64,000 nucleotides of DNA from Priapulus caudatus. Its lineage: Eukaryota; Priapulida; Priapulimorpha; Priapulimorphida; Priapulidae. The translations under genes were made by a program, and so were the position numbers. Shown here in pieces: positions 25,301-35,892 of this stretch (the stretch's first letter is position 1; each line of letters opens with the position of its first letter). Location of the stretch: NCBI RefSeq assembly GCF_000485595.1, contig NW_014577145.1, positions 359,651-423,650 on the forward strand, written 5' to 3'. The notes under the pieces are model-generated. The model did not search any database. It worked only from the letters and a program-made list of their open reading frames with translations, and was not told the DNA's origin.

Positions 25301-26760
25301 AATTGCACGTGTTGTAAGCGTCCCCAATACACAGACAATGTCTATCAGTTTAGAGACGTATACATCAAGCTGTTAAAACACAGAATATGACTGTGGTTGG
25401 ATTGTCAAAAGTAAATGAGCTAGAAATTAAGGCATGTTGATAGGGCAATTAAGGCATGCCAGAGGAGTTATGGGATGTTGCAAGATAGCTAGGTATTTGA
25501 AGGCATGTCGGACCAGTTGAGCACTAAAGGCCTGTGACGTACCCTGATATATTTTATTACCATCAAACCCAATAGTATAATAAATGCAGTCTAGTGCTAT
25601 TACATGTGGGAGTAGTAATGTGTACAGTGTAGGTAATTCAAAGGTTTTTCTGTAATGCAAAAAAAAAAAAAGATTAAAGCTAGTTTAACCCATGCATCAT
25701 TCTCAACTCTCCATCATTCGACGTTTCCAGCTGCATTGTGCATTGCCGTACGGTGCCGACTGAAAAGAGCACTCGAGTCGGTGTCGTTTCTCGAGTAGTT
25801 ATTGTTCAGTAGTGACTGCTGTGCAGCTTTCTCATTTTGCACTCATTTTGCAAACTTCACACACACATTAGTAAATGTTGAGTGTCATTGCTGACTAGAT
25901 TTTGACGTGCGACGAGTATATTTGGCTTGATTTTGTAGTGTTAAACCTGATATCAAGCCAAAGAAATCCTCTCCACGTAACCAAGCTGTTGGTGTGAGAA
26001 AGCAGAAGATGAGTCACTTTGACTGCAGACCATACTCTAAGACATCCTCGGCAAAGGTCCACGCTGTTGGCTCAAAAAGGCAGAAGATGAGCAACCTGCC
26101 CTCATTGCCACAGCCTAGAACGAAACTCCGAGCAGAAGCCTGCCAGACATCACGCACATCGCCAACTACAAGCTCCAGCGTGAGCAGAAATGTTGCAGGT
26201 AGGTTTGCTTTCTAGACTGGTAGTATTATCAGGCAAATCTTGCAAGGGAGTGCAATTTAGACAAAGCAACCTGTACTTTTTCTGAGTGTAAGGTCTTGGA
26301 TAATGACAGAGGAGTTGCTGTTATAGCTTACATTTCATACTATTGCAGTGTGGTGACGTAACTTATAGGCCCAAAATTAAAGGCCTTGGCTTGTGTTAAA
26401 CTTCCATTGCACACATGCACAGTGTTCGAATAAATGGAGCAATTCAAGTTTCGTCAATTGTGTTCGTTGACCTTTTATATCACGACTAATCTGTTTGCTA
26501 GTGAATAGTAAATGTACAGACATATATTTGTATTGCAACATTGTATGAAGTTTCGAATTTCCACATGAAGCTCAAGTTCCACAATGTATTCCTAAATAGA
26601 GTAATGTGCATTCTTTGTAGATGGAATGAATGCAAAATCTGCTAGAAGAAGCCTTCAGATGCACACCAAGGCAACCCGACACGGCACGAGTAGAGCAAAA
26701 CGAAGCTCGGAAGTATATACTTTGTCTAAACCTTTGAAAAAAACACAAGGCATGATCTAA
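19380..26760 (+). CDS. CCP110: Centriolar coiled-coil protein of 110 kDa (CP110 orthologue), 10 coding exons
   Basis: The exons are 19380-19400, 19632-19799, 20717-20845, 21003-23372, 23853-23963, 24326-24427, 24649-24765, 25128-25210, 25939-26198 and 26621-26760. All junctions are GT-AG and in frame, giving 1,166 residues plus TAA (the human protein is about 1,000). The call rests on the conserved C-terminal block in exons 5-8, with ALVKGYLTRRLLSTDRVK (~907-924), the DTVEF start of exon 6, LEAALFDLHDIFHTISTKEK (~968-987), a basic ARDRQLLREKLIKEK helix and RRLSAATIKAIARKAQ. The order matches vertebrate CP110. Exon 3 encodes a basic coiled coil also found near the CP110 N-terminus. The long exon 4 (residues 107-896) is mostly disordered, with a KEN tripeptide (~578) and an internal duplication of ELERSRNVTVRS (~784 and ~839). 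The tail is basic. CP110 with CEP97 caps the distal centriole and blocks premature cilium formation. The 7-codon first exon is the least secure; its ATG is the first Met in that frame. Confidence 0.94.
20505..20662 (+). repeat. CT-rich polypyrimidine tract in CCP110 intron
   Basis: A ~150-base run of CTCTCT, CCTCTT and related words precedes exon 3. It is a degenerate microsatellite. It may act as part of a long pyrimidine tract, but it lies ~55 bases upstream of the acceptor, which has its own TTTTCAG. Confidence 0.85.
23424..23772. mobile_element. Non-autonomous DNA transposon copy in CCP110 intron 4
   Basis: The ends are CAGGGTGCGAAATTAA and, inverted, CAGGGGTAGAAATTAA. Next to each end are iterated words GGAGTCCG, ACTCCCTGA and CGGACTCC. 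Flanks GATTTA and GATGTA suggest a degraded 6-bp target duplication. A second copy of the body lies at the right edge (63,705 onward). Such CAGGG termini are typical of hAT-type elements; no transposase is encoded. Confidence 0.7.
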
Positions 26761-28058
26761 CAGTCCTAGTACTTATCAGTGATCGTACACAATCAACTTG
26801 AATGCTATGAATATGAAACCTTGCTTTGCCATATGGCCGACACCTCTAACCTATAGGGTAGGGTTGTAACACCTCAATTCATTGTATTGTATTTACAATG
26901 TATCTACAGGCCATTGGCAACATCTGTAAATTCGTCTTAACTTGTAGGTGTGTAAAGATTGTGACTTAATATCGCATTACTATAAATATAAATTACGCTA
27001 CACGTACTTGAGGTCACGGACACCTCTAGAGCACTACATGGGTAGCAAACAAAATATTACGTATGAACGTAGACAAACAACATGTGCGAGCACACACACA
27101 AACACAGGGAAACCACGTGGAAGAGCATTTGCACAGAGACCAATACACGTAACAAAAGTAATGGTTTTGTTACTTATAGTATATATAGTAATATACTTGG
27201 TATAAGTGTACATTGTGCATGTTAAGATAGTTATTTTCGCGTAAATGCACTTTATTATGAAATATTTTCACATAAATAAGTTTAGCACTATATCTCATGT
27301 AACAGAAGTAAAGCGTTTCATAAATAAATATTTGTAAAGCAAAATATGCATACTATGAAAGGAGTTCTTATATTGACTTTCATTATATATTTGGAGGTGC
27401 GTTCCTGCGGAGTTAGCAGAAAATTCAGTTAAGGCAACATGGGGGCCCGGACCCCAAGAATGGTTATTTTGACCAAGATACATAATTTATGATGGTTCTC
27501 AAAATTTGTGATGCCTTACAGCTGCCTTACCCAGAGAATGAGAAGTTCTTCTGCAACTCATTTTAGATTTTAATTGCAATGCTGATAACTATTTATGGTG
27601 TTGAAGCATGTTTATATATGTAAATATGTAAATATGACCATATATAGTTTCTGCTAATATTCTTTTGCATGATAGCTTTATATTACACTGAACATTACAT
27701 AATTTCTCATCAAGAAAATTTTAAAGATATTAGTATATTATGAATATATACTTAAAATTTATATCATTTGATGCCATCATGTATGTTGTTTTGCAAAACC
27801 TTTATACAGTAAATCTATCTATCTGAATTATTTAACTAATATGCAAGCTAACTAATATGCTTTAACTAAACTTAATTTCCTCTGACAAGCACATTTGCTC
27901 AATTTCAACATGATCGACTGCCTAACTGTTTTGCGAAAAAAAATTTACATTTGTTATCATGCCACCTGCTGATAATGTCTTCACTATGTACATTACTCTT
28001 GATATCCTGGCATATTCTCTCTATCGTTGTTAATTTTTCTTTGTGCATCCTTTAACGA
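26761..28058. other. Convergent intergenic spacer between CCP110 and TSR3
   Basis: This AT-rich sequence should hold both 3' UTRs. No further gene, RNA gene or clear repeat was recognised. Three-prime ends facing each other across 1.3 kb could overlap as transcripts. Confidence 0.6.
27323..27328 (+). terminator. Candidate polyadenylation signal of CCP110
   Basis: This is the first clear AATAAA hexamer downstream of the CCP110 stop, about 560 bases on. Weak evidence because the region is AT-rich. Confidence 0.3.
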
Positions 28059-31000
28059 TCAGTGTTCCAAAGGCATACAATTTTGAAGTTCAGTCTTATC
28101 GTCATCACTGTTATCACATGCCACGTACGTTTGTAGCGGAGCATTTTTGTCGCCTGCACTGGTGCTACTCTCAACTTCTTCCTGCTCCTCTTTCTGATTC
28201 GGTTCGTGCTGAGTATTACTATGATGACCTTCTCCCTCTTCCTTCCCTGATTCTACCATGTGGTTGTTTGCCACTTCCTTTTCAGATTCCTTCACGTCTG
28301 TCCCCTGACTGTTCGTTTCTTCTTCTTCACCAACTTCCTCCTCGGACAATACCTCGTTGTTTTGCACCTCTTCAATCTCATTTTCTTCATCACTACTGCC
28401 ACTACTACAACTGGTGCTGCCACTACTGCTGCTGCTGCTGCTGCTGCTGGGAGGCAGACGGTATGCGAGTCTGTTAGGATTATAGAACTCCAAGTCCATG
28501 TCTATGGCTTCCTCATGCTCAGCTGTTTGCATAGAACACAAAAGTTAGCACAAAGAGAATTGCTTCCAGACATGACATCACTACTACTGTACTATTACGT
28601 AACGTAACATCGTGTACATCATCTGCCACAATATAAAGTGTTGGCAAATATCGTCGGGTGCACCTTTCTCAACTTGAGAAAAGCACAATGGGAAAAAAAA
28701 CCATATTCAAGAAAGGCGCAACAGGCTCCAGGCATTCTATTTGATATAGTAGTGTTCAAAGATACGCATTTCATCTTTATCTAGGTTGAACTAATTTTGC
28801 ATAGCCACACTGCAGAAATATAAGATATACCGGCTACAAATTATATAATAAGGTGTAAGCCATGCGCCTCACCTTTATATTCTTTCTCCTGCTGACAGCG
28901 AGCCAAGTAGTCCAATTGCGCACGTACAACTTCGACACTAGTTTTGCATGCAGCATATATCTCCAGCAGTTCTTTGTTCAGTTCAAAGAAGCCTGGTCCC
29001 CACTTGAACTTGTTTAGTAGGATCATCCCAAGTTCTTTGTAGCCTTAGTTGTGTAATAAAAAACAGGATAAACTATACAACCCAAAAGAAGAAGAGTAGG
29101 AGCTTATAATAGTATAGATACGCTCCGGTAGACAATGTTTTGATAAACGGAAATGCGTACCTGCTGTTAAAACGTTAAAATTAGCATGTTTATACATACC
29201 ACATCAAATTTCAGACCATGTAACTCTTAATTACACTGACATTTAAGTAATTCTAGTTCAATGGTCTAAACAACCTGGGAACTGCATCCCATCTACCAAC
29301 AACCATGTGCAAAAAACCTCTCACTCAAAAAACCTCTCACTCAAAAAGAAAAGAAAATTGTCACCAGAATCAGCCAAAGAAAAGAATAAAGGGGGAAGAA
29401 TTAGAAACAAGGCATGCAGGAAAAAGCACGTAGATTGGAGGTACATAGTGAGGGAGGGTGGACGTGTGAAGGTGATCGGTGAAAAGACTATTTTTTAAAT
29501 TATTTTCCATACTAAAGACTAAATCACAGTAATCTGCATAATACTTAGAAATTTCATATCTTTAATGTAATTGGATGATTTTAAGAATGTAAGTAGATGA
29601 CAGAAAAAACAGATAAAAATTATCAATCGGTATTGTTCCTGTTTGTCTTTCACAGCCAAGTTGCTATATCCTCACCATTATATATCACATTATGTTGACA
29701 TCATACCTGTGATATAGTATGCCGCAGCATAGGCCTCAGCACAAGAAAGTTGACAAGGCTTTCCATAGTTGACAGGGTTGGCTGCCACCAGGTACGGCAG
29801 CAACCTCGTGTGATTGGCCTTCATTTTAGAGAATGGAGTCTCTTCAAGTCTGGCCCAAGAGCAGTCAACAACAGCAATACCCTGACTTGTTACTATATCC
29901 CTGAAAATTATTAATTGCACACATTTGTATGTGGAGCAAATCCCTAATAACCATTTTATTATTATAGATTCTATCAATTATTGCTTAATTTTTGGTAGAG
30001 ATTGGAACGCAACATAGCGTTTTAATAAATTATGTGTTATAAATATAAGCCAAAAAACATGGAGGTCAGAGGACATCAATATATAATACAGTTAAACCTG
30101 TATAGTACAGCCACTCAAGTGAAACTCAATTAAATTGCTATCTAGGATATATATCAAGCTAAAAATAATGGTCTCACAATCGTTTACTGAGTATTAAATT
30201 TGAAAATTAAGCACTCATTAAGCTGTAGTTAAGGCACACAGGCTGGACAACGTATATATATGGCTACCACCTGTGGCTTGCAAGTTAAGATCGAGCTCAT
30301 CAGGTTAGTGTCCATTGTATGTTAAGGCTAAGGAATGAAAAATAGCCGGTGTGTGCAGTTGGTTTCTGGACAAGCAGATCAAAATCTCAGCTAGACTCGT
30401 TATATAGATACACTGTATACATTGCAGAATGTGTGTGCAGTGTGTCTGGGTTGCTGTGTTGTTCTGTGATCTATTCTGTTGTTGCTCATGTGAGACATCT
30501 GGAACGAACCTACGGGTGCCTGATACCGGATTCTCATAAACATAATCTAAGGATAACGTTGCTACCCTTGTATATGCTGGCCACATGACACCAAGGGCAA
30601 GCACGTTACATTTTGTGACCATGCCCATAAATACCATTTTTGACGGGCGTAGGACGTTCCAAGTTATATATACACATCTATTTGACTATACATCATACCT
30701 GTCTTTTGGCGAAACACATTTTTGTCCTATAGGTGTCAAAACCAGGCCGTTGAACCTTTGGTTTAGGCTTAACAACCTTACATAGCCTAGCCGGGAAAGT
30801 TTCCTGCCTGTAAATACAAATGTTCATGTCATAATTTCTTAACAGCATATGGCTACTGCCTTAATAACAGATCGATGTACTTGCATATAAAACTACGTCA
30901 ACTGACTCACACTTGCTTGACAATTATTGCACAAGAGTAAAGATGTAATTAGAACAATTTTTTTTAGCATTTTATATAATGCATGGATAAACATTATTGT

Positions 31001-32211
31001 GCACTGCTACATACACACGTTATAACACATGCTCACCTGTACATTTCTTTGGATCACAATGTTTAAGATCCCACATCGCAACTGGACTGGGAAAGCAAGC
31101 TTTACGTTGATCTTCATCTGTCATTGCCTTGGAAGCAAATGCACCTGTGACACAGAAATATATCTCAGACATTTTTTTAGGCTGCAGGCCTACACACACA
31201 CATATATGCAGGTTGAATAATAACAAACTCACTAGCCACCAGCTACCAAACAAACAACCTGCTACAGTGGGCTAGCAATTAAGTTCATTATTACATTTAT
31301 CTTGCAATTGAACCATTATCTTGCAAATGTGAACATTCCTTGATGGCATTGCAGTCTTGTGACACCACAGATTTTGTACTTTGTTAACTGCTGCTGATGG
31401 ACCAGTTTGCCTGGAAGCTAATGATGAAAGGTTTCAGATATTTCTGATTCTGATAGAAGTAGACCATTGGTTGTCACAATAAATGATCATGATAAATAAC
31501 AGAATTCTGCTTGAACTTGTACTAAACGACGTGTTTTGTGTGATTCAATATGTCTGTCTTACTTTATACTTCAACCTCGAAGGCCAAATAAACAAAAGAA
31601 AGACCTACTTTCTTCGTACGACATTATATCTCGGATTATATTTTACTTTTTAACATGGGCTGACACCTAGTGGCCAGTATATTATATTATGCAAGAATAA
31701 GAATGATACCCAAACATAGAAAGTCGACCATGTGATTGACTTATGTGACCGACTATGTGATTGATAATATCAATGACATTACAATCAGCTAGTGAACATA
31801 TACTTTCTGGTTGGAGAGATATGTGCCACCTGGCTCCACTTTTCACCACACTAAGTACTAAGTGTAAGAGGGAAGAAAGAAACAGGCAACAAGCAAGCAG
31901 GTAGCATGCACTATCCACTACTACACTTTAGCACAGGATACATCACACATACCCACCTAATGAGTAAACCACCACCAAACACAAATAATAATAACAAAGA
32001 CGTATTAAACATAAATTAAATAGGATATACCAAGGCATTCCTCATCAACTACCGAGTCTTCTTCATCAGCATTGAGTAGACCACTTTTCCCAGGATTTTC
32101 AAAATAGGAACCATCCATTTTTCTGGTAGCTGGTCTCTCATCTCTTGCAGACTTGGCAGATCCTCCAACTTTCTTCTGCCCTTTCCACTGCTTCCTCTTA
32201 TTTTTCCCCAT
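28059..32211 (-). CDS. TSR3: 18S rRNA aminocarboxypropyltransferase (TSR3 orthologue), 6 coding exons
   Basis: The exons are 32211-32031, 31144-31037, 30807-30699, 29900-29707, 29043-28873 and 28522-28059. All junctions are GT-AG and in frame, giving 1,227 bases (408 residues plus TGA). The enzyme transfers the 3-amino-3-carboxypropyl group of S-adenosylmethionine to a methylated pseudouridine of 18S rRNA, a late cytoplasmic step of 40S maturation. Family signatures are [20 protein letters not shown] (~82-101), [25 protein letters not shown] (~143-155), then [31 protein letters not shown] and [15 protein letters not shown]. The N-terminus is Lys/Arg-rich ([14 protein letters not shown]). The conserved core ends near residue 255. 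The last exon adds [13 protein letters not shown], a serine run (partly CTG/AGC-type triplet repeat at ~28,426-28,450) and a Glu-rich acidic tail, making it longer than the human protein (about 310 residues). It is the only non-ciliary gene in the window. Confidence 0.97.
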
Positions 32212-33250
32212 AATATATTGCAGGCTTCAAATAGTCCTAGGATGACAAATATGGCAGTGTGATAAATATTAACAAGAGCCGCAGAGCGTCTGGGCTCATC
32301 TGAGGTCTGTTGCTACGGTTATAAACGTAACATTTAAGTCGTGCATAGTGACACCTTTGTTAGGCGCAGATATGCGCAGATACGCAGTTGCGTACACATC
32401 ATTTCAGCAACCTTCTGCATTCTGCATACCTCCCCAATCCCATTGGTTGATACAAATCGTGTGCGTGAAACTCCTGTTTTATGGTGCATTGTGACCCTAA
32501 CCCTAATAAAAAATAACCCTATTAAAAAATGAAAGTGTCAATGACACTGTAGCTCACCACAAAAAAGGACACAAATGAGTGAGTGAAAAGAAGTCAGTTT
32601 TAATTGAGCAACCATCGACGTACATTATAGAAACGAAGAGTATATATGGGAGAACTCCCATTATATACTCTTGATAATTATGTGTAATTTTTTATGTGAA
32701 AATAAATGTTTGAGATGTGAAAGTCTGAGATGTGGGCGAGTGATGGCGTTACACCTAAATGATCGTCATTTAATTAACGTTTTTATAATATTCAGATTTA
32801 GGCACTGCCTAAAAGCGGAGCTCCCGATGTGTAACGTGTAAGATTGAGAGGATACGCTTATTCCACGTAGCTGCTATATACCACGTGACAATGGTGTTTC
32901 CCTGCCCATAACACAACTGTTGTCAAAGGTTAATTGGTTGTATGCAAGTGTTTACTTCGTATGAGTTTTTCTAGGCGGTAGCACACGGTTGCCATCTGTA
33001 TATCGCAATAATAATTTATAACCCAAAATGAATCACAATTTGTGACGGTAGATGGCGCTATAACCGCTTTGATGTTTCTTCGCGATGGTGTTCGAAATAA
33101 ATAGGTTATGCTGCGTTCCGACATGTTTTGTAAAACTTTACTCTAATATAGACGTTTTATCGGCAGGGTGGAGAGGAAATACCAATTTTGCATTAAAGAT
33201 ATTGTCAATGAAATCATGTAAAACGAACCAGACGAGTGTGACACCACAGA
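32212..33250. other. 5' flank of TSR3, no further gene seen
   Basis: This interval starts at the TSR3 start codon and presumably contains its promoter. It holds GTTGCTACGGTTATAAAC (~32,311), a CACGTG box (~32,882) and GGTTGCCATCTG (~32,985), none of them conclusive, plus the hairpin at 32,636. Confidence 0.4.
32636..32675. repeat. Short hairpin element 3
   Basis: GAAGAGTATATATGGGA faces TCCCATTATATACTCTTG with a small loop. It belongs to the same size class as the hairpins in the AXDND1 introns and lies upstream of TSR3. Confidence 0.7.
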
Positions 33251-33254
33251 CTGT

Positions 33255-33665
33255 TATCTGCGTGTCTATATAATATGCTATATAATTGCCAAAACCTACC
33301 AAATTTACATAATTTTTTTTTAAATATCAAAACCCCTAGCCCTTATTCATTTACATACCAAAAATTAGCAAAATCCATTGAACCTGAACTGACTAATGGC
33401 AATTCCCATTTTTGCCAAAAAATTGCCGTGGCTCGAAAGTACGTCGACTGGCGTGCTCCAAAATAGGACGTTCAATATGGGAGCATAGCAGTAACAACTA
33501 TACCCAATTTCAAACATGTGGGTCAAACGGTTCCTGAGTTATCGTTGACCGTAGCCAAATGTTGACGGAAGGACGGACAGAAGGATGGACGGACGGACGG
33601 ACGGACGTACGACAGACGACGACCCATGGCAATAGCTCAGCTTAACGATGTCAAGGTGAGCTAAA
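33255..33665 (+). repeat. Dispersed repeat with (GGAC)n array
   Basis: A stretch with the words CGGTTCCTGAGTTATCGTTG and GACGACCCATGGCAATAGCT brackets a tetranucleotide (GGAC)n array at 33,570-33,606. A partial relative (GATGGACGGACCGACAGA) occurs at ~52,352-52,378. This arrangement resembles repeats seen in many marine invertebrates; its class is not clear. Confidence 0.55.
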
Positions 33666-33805
33666 AATAAATTAATTGTTGTAAAAATTCTTTGTTGTTA
33701 TTAAATTGTTCTAAATAAATCATGTAAATATTTGTGTTAATTGGAAAAAAATAGTTAAATGGATAAAGATAATAAAATACAGAAAACAGGTAAATAATAA
33801 AAAAT

Positions 33806-33887
33806 CAGATGGGATTCAATCCAACGACCTTTGTTTTGAGCCGTGACGCCTGTGCTGTACGCGTTCGGCTATCCAGGATTATTGGGT
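33806..33887 (-). repeat. tRNA-like sequence, probable SINE head or tRNA pseudogene
   Basis: On the minus strand TCCTGGATAGCCGAACGCGT resembles a tRNA 5' end with A box, and GGATTGAATCCCA about 40 bases later resembles the B box and T-loop. Acceptor and T-stem pairing is poor, so it is probably not a working tRNA. Confidence 0.4.
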
Positions 33888-34017
33888 TTCTAGATTATGG
33901 ATGTGCCATGAATATGACAACACTGTGACGTCATTGAGGCAGTTCAGGAATCCATGTTTAACCCTCCTCTTGAGGGTCAAAAGGCCCTTGATCGAGGCTC
34001 TTGAGGGTCAGTTAATG

Positions 34018-34056
34018 TAAGCGGGCTATAGCTAGTACTAGAGCTAGTGCGTGTCG
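34018..34056. repeat. Isolated copy of the CTAGTAC/GCGGGCTATAG terminal motif
   Basis: GCGGGCTATAGCTAGTACTA with AGAGCTAG following is an inverted copy of the word CTCTAGTACTATAGCCCGC found repeatedly in the large palindrome (12,397, 14,286, 17,107 and, inverted, 16,137). It marks a further insertion of that family about 16 kb away. Confidence 0.6.
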
Positions 34057-34140
34057 AAAGCAATGCTCGCGGCTTAAAATGATCGAGTGACGAGTAAAAC
34101 AACTAGGCACCATCATCAATCAAGCAAGAACTTCTTACAG

Positions 34141-34270
34141 AAGCACAGGCCCTTGGAGGCTCAAGTTTCAAGTTTCAAGAAGAGTAAAAGAGCGAAGCGG
34201 TTTGCTCTTTTACTCTTCTTGAAACCTGAAACTTGAAACTGTGCCAAGCCACAAGGGGCTGTGGAAGAAG
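34141..34270. repeat. Hairpin with ~30-bp stem
   Basis: CAAGAAGAGTAAAAGAGC (within 34,162-34,192) is mirrored by GCTCTTTTACTCTTCTTG at ~34,204-34,221 across a 10-base loop. The pairing continues outward as GTTTCAAGTTTC and GAAACTTGAAAC, with further matches such as CACAGGCCCTTGG. Confidence 0.8.
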
Positions 34271-34885
34271 GAATGCCAATCTTCACCTGAGCATCTATGA
34301 TAAGCATAGACAAAGAATAACTTATCTTGGTTATTTTTAGGCTATGCTAGAAGTTATTCTATGGTTCTAGGGTTAAATGATAAATGTACCATAGATGTAC
34401 ACAAACACATCATGTGTTTGCTCTGGTTTGTATCATAGAAATATATACAGACCACTAGACACGTACATGAGACTCCTGCAGGTCATAGATGTGCAGGTCA
34501 AGCTGCAGGTATGATCTATGGACATACAAGGCGATGAAGCGAATTGGTCGTGTAGTTATGACGCCACACGCGCCATTTTAGATCGAAGTTTTACGTCACA
34601 GAAGTTTTGCACTGGTGTTCATGGGTTCATCTAAACGTTTTCAATTATGAAAAAACTCATATGGGCGTTTTTATAAATTAAATAATTATAATATCCTATT
34701 ATACTAAAGAGAAATTGGCATACCTGTGTATGCGGCGTAGGTTACCTGTGTATTTTTACTCCATTAATTGTCATACACGATGGCCTATTAATAGACGGCA
34801 TGTAAGCGTGCGTGATGAATAAACATTTATTTACCATATCATCGGTCTTTACGTATAAACCACGTAGGGGCCTACTAGACCAAGA

Positions 34886-35262
34886 GCAATATATTTGAGT
34901 AATTTAAGTGAGAAAGCCACATCTTGAACCAGTCATGCATGAAATCTAAGAACCATACAGCTGTCTTTTCCCCAGAGTTCTGCAGCGCCATGTACGTAAC
35001 AGCTAGAGTGTGCATAATATAACGTGTTATATTATCAGGAGTAAGATAATATAGAATTCTATATTATCTTACTCCTGATATTATGCACACTATATATGCA
35101 GTTATGCACACTATATAACACGTTATATTATGCACACTCTAGCTGTTACATGGCGCTGCAGAACTCTGGGGAAAAGACAGCTATATAGCTGTATGGTTCT
35201 TAGATTTCATGCATGACTGGTTCAAGATGTGGCTTTCTCACTCAAATTACTCAAATATATAC
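34886..35262. repeat. Nested palindrome with ~145-bp arms
   Basis: The left arm (34,889-35,031) contains CATGCATGAAATCTAAGAAC and AGAGTTCTGCAGCGCCATGT; the right arm (35,080-35,262) carries the reverse complement in mirror order. At the centre sits a second, perfect hairpin (35,032-35,079). The right arm has an extra internal copy of TTATGCACACTATATA. Confidence 0.88.
35032..35079. repeat. Short hairpin element 4 (perfect)
   Basis: TATCAGGAGTAAGATAATAT runs into its exact reverse complement around GAATTC. It is the most perfect member of the family and lies at the centre of a larger palindrome. Confidence 0.9.
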
Positions 35263-35892
35263 AATAATATCGCTATATATGTGTTCTGTAGACCCACGCG
35301 TGAGTATAAATACACGCATATTAAGTACATATCACGTCGCAATGTGTATGATGTATGTATCTTATTCACTCCTGCACATTGTCGCAAATGCCATGGGGAC
35401 ACGGGGGACACGCCGCCCCACACTTTTCGAAGGATTATAATATTTAACGATGTGTGTGTTTGACACTAGCACAGAACACAATATCAAATGCCCCTAGGTT
35501 TTAGAACATGTGCTTCTGCATAATTATGGGCCCCGGCCTTCTATAATATTATTATTTTGTGCTTGTCTCCACTAAATGAAAAAAATAAAAGTATAAAAAA
35601 TGACTCCCGATTGATAGCCTAACTATAAAATACAGGCACCGCGGCCGTATACTGCTGCTAGGTGCCCTATGTAGGGGATATTGAAAGGATTTACTAGTCT
35701 CGAGTTCCAGAATCTTGTCATTCCATATCCAATCCTACATGCATGCACATGGATTTAACGTAGGACTTGTAATATGTAAGGCTAGTACGCGCGCGCTCGC
35801 TAGCTCTCCAGTAGCTATTGATATCTGTGATAGATATATGTACATTCATAATATATATATTATATTCATATCGCATATTACGCACTATATTA
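35263..35892. other. Intergenic, no gene seen
   Basis: AT-rich sequence with no recognised gene or repeat apart from short TA-rich tracts near 35,850-35,880. Confidence 0.5.

Noticed and set aside
28043-28477. 144-codon and overlapping open frames on the plus strand
   Set aside because: They are antisense to the low-complexity last exon of TSR3, which is supported by frame and splice sites.
4750-33065. Repeated word TAGATGGCG (4,757, 16,452, 33,049) considered as a regulatory family
   Set aside because: Too short and few; one copy is within a coding exon. No further support.
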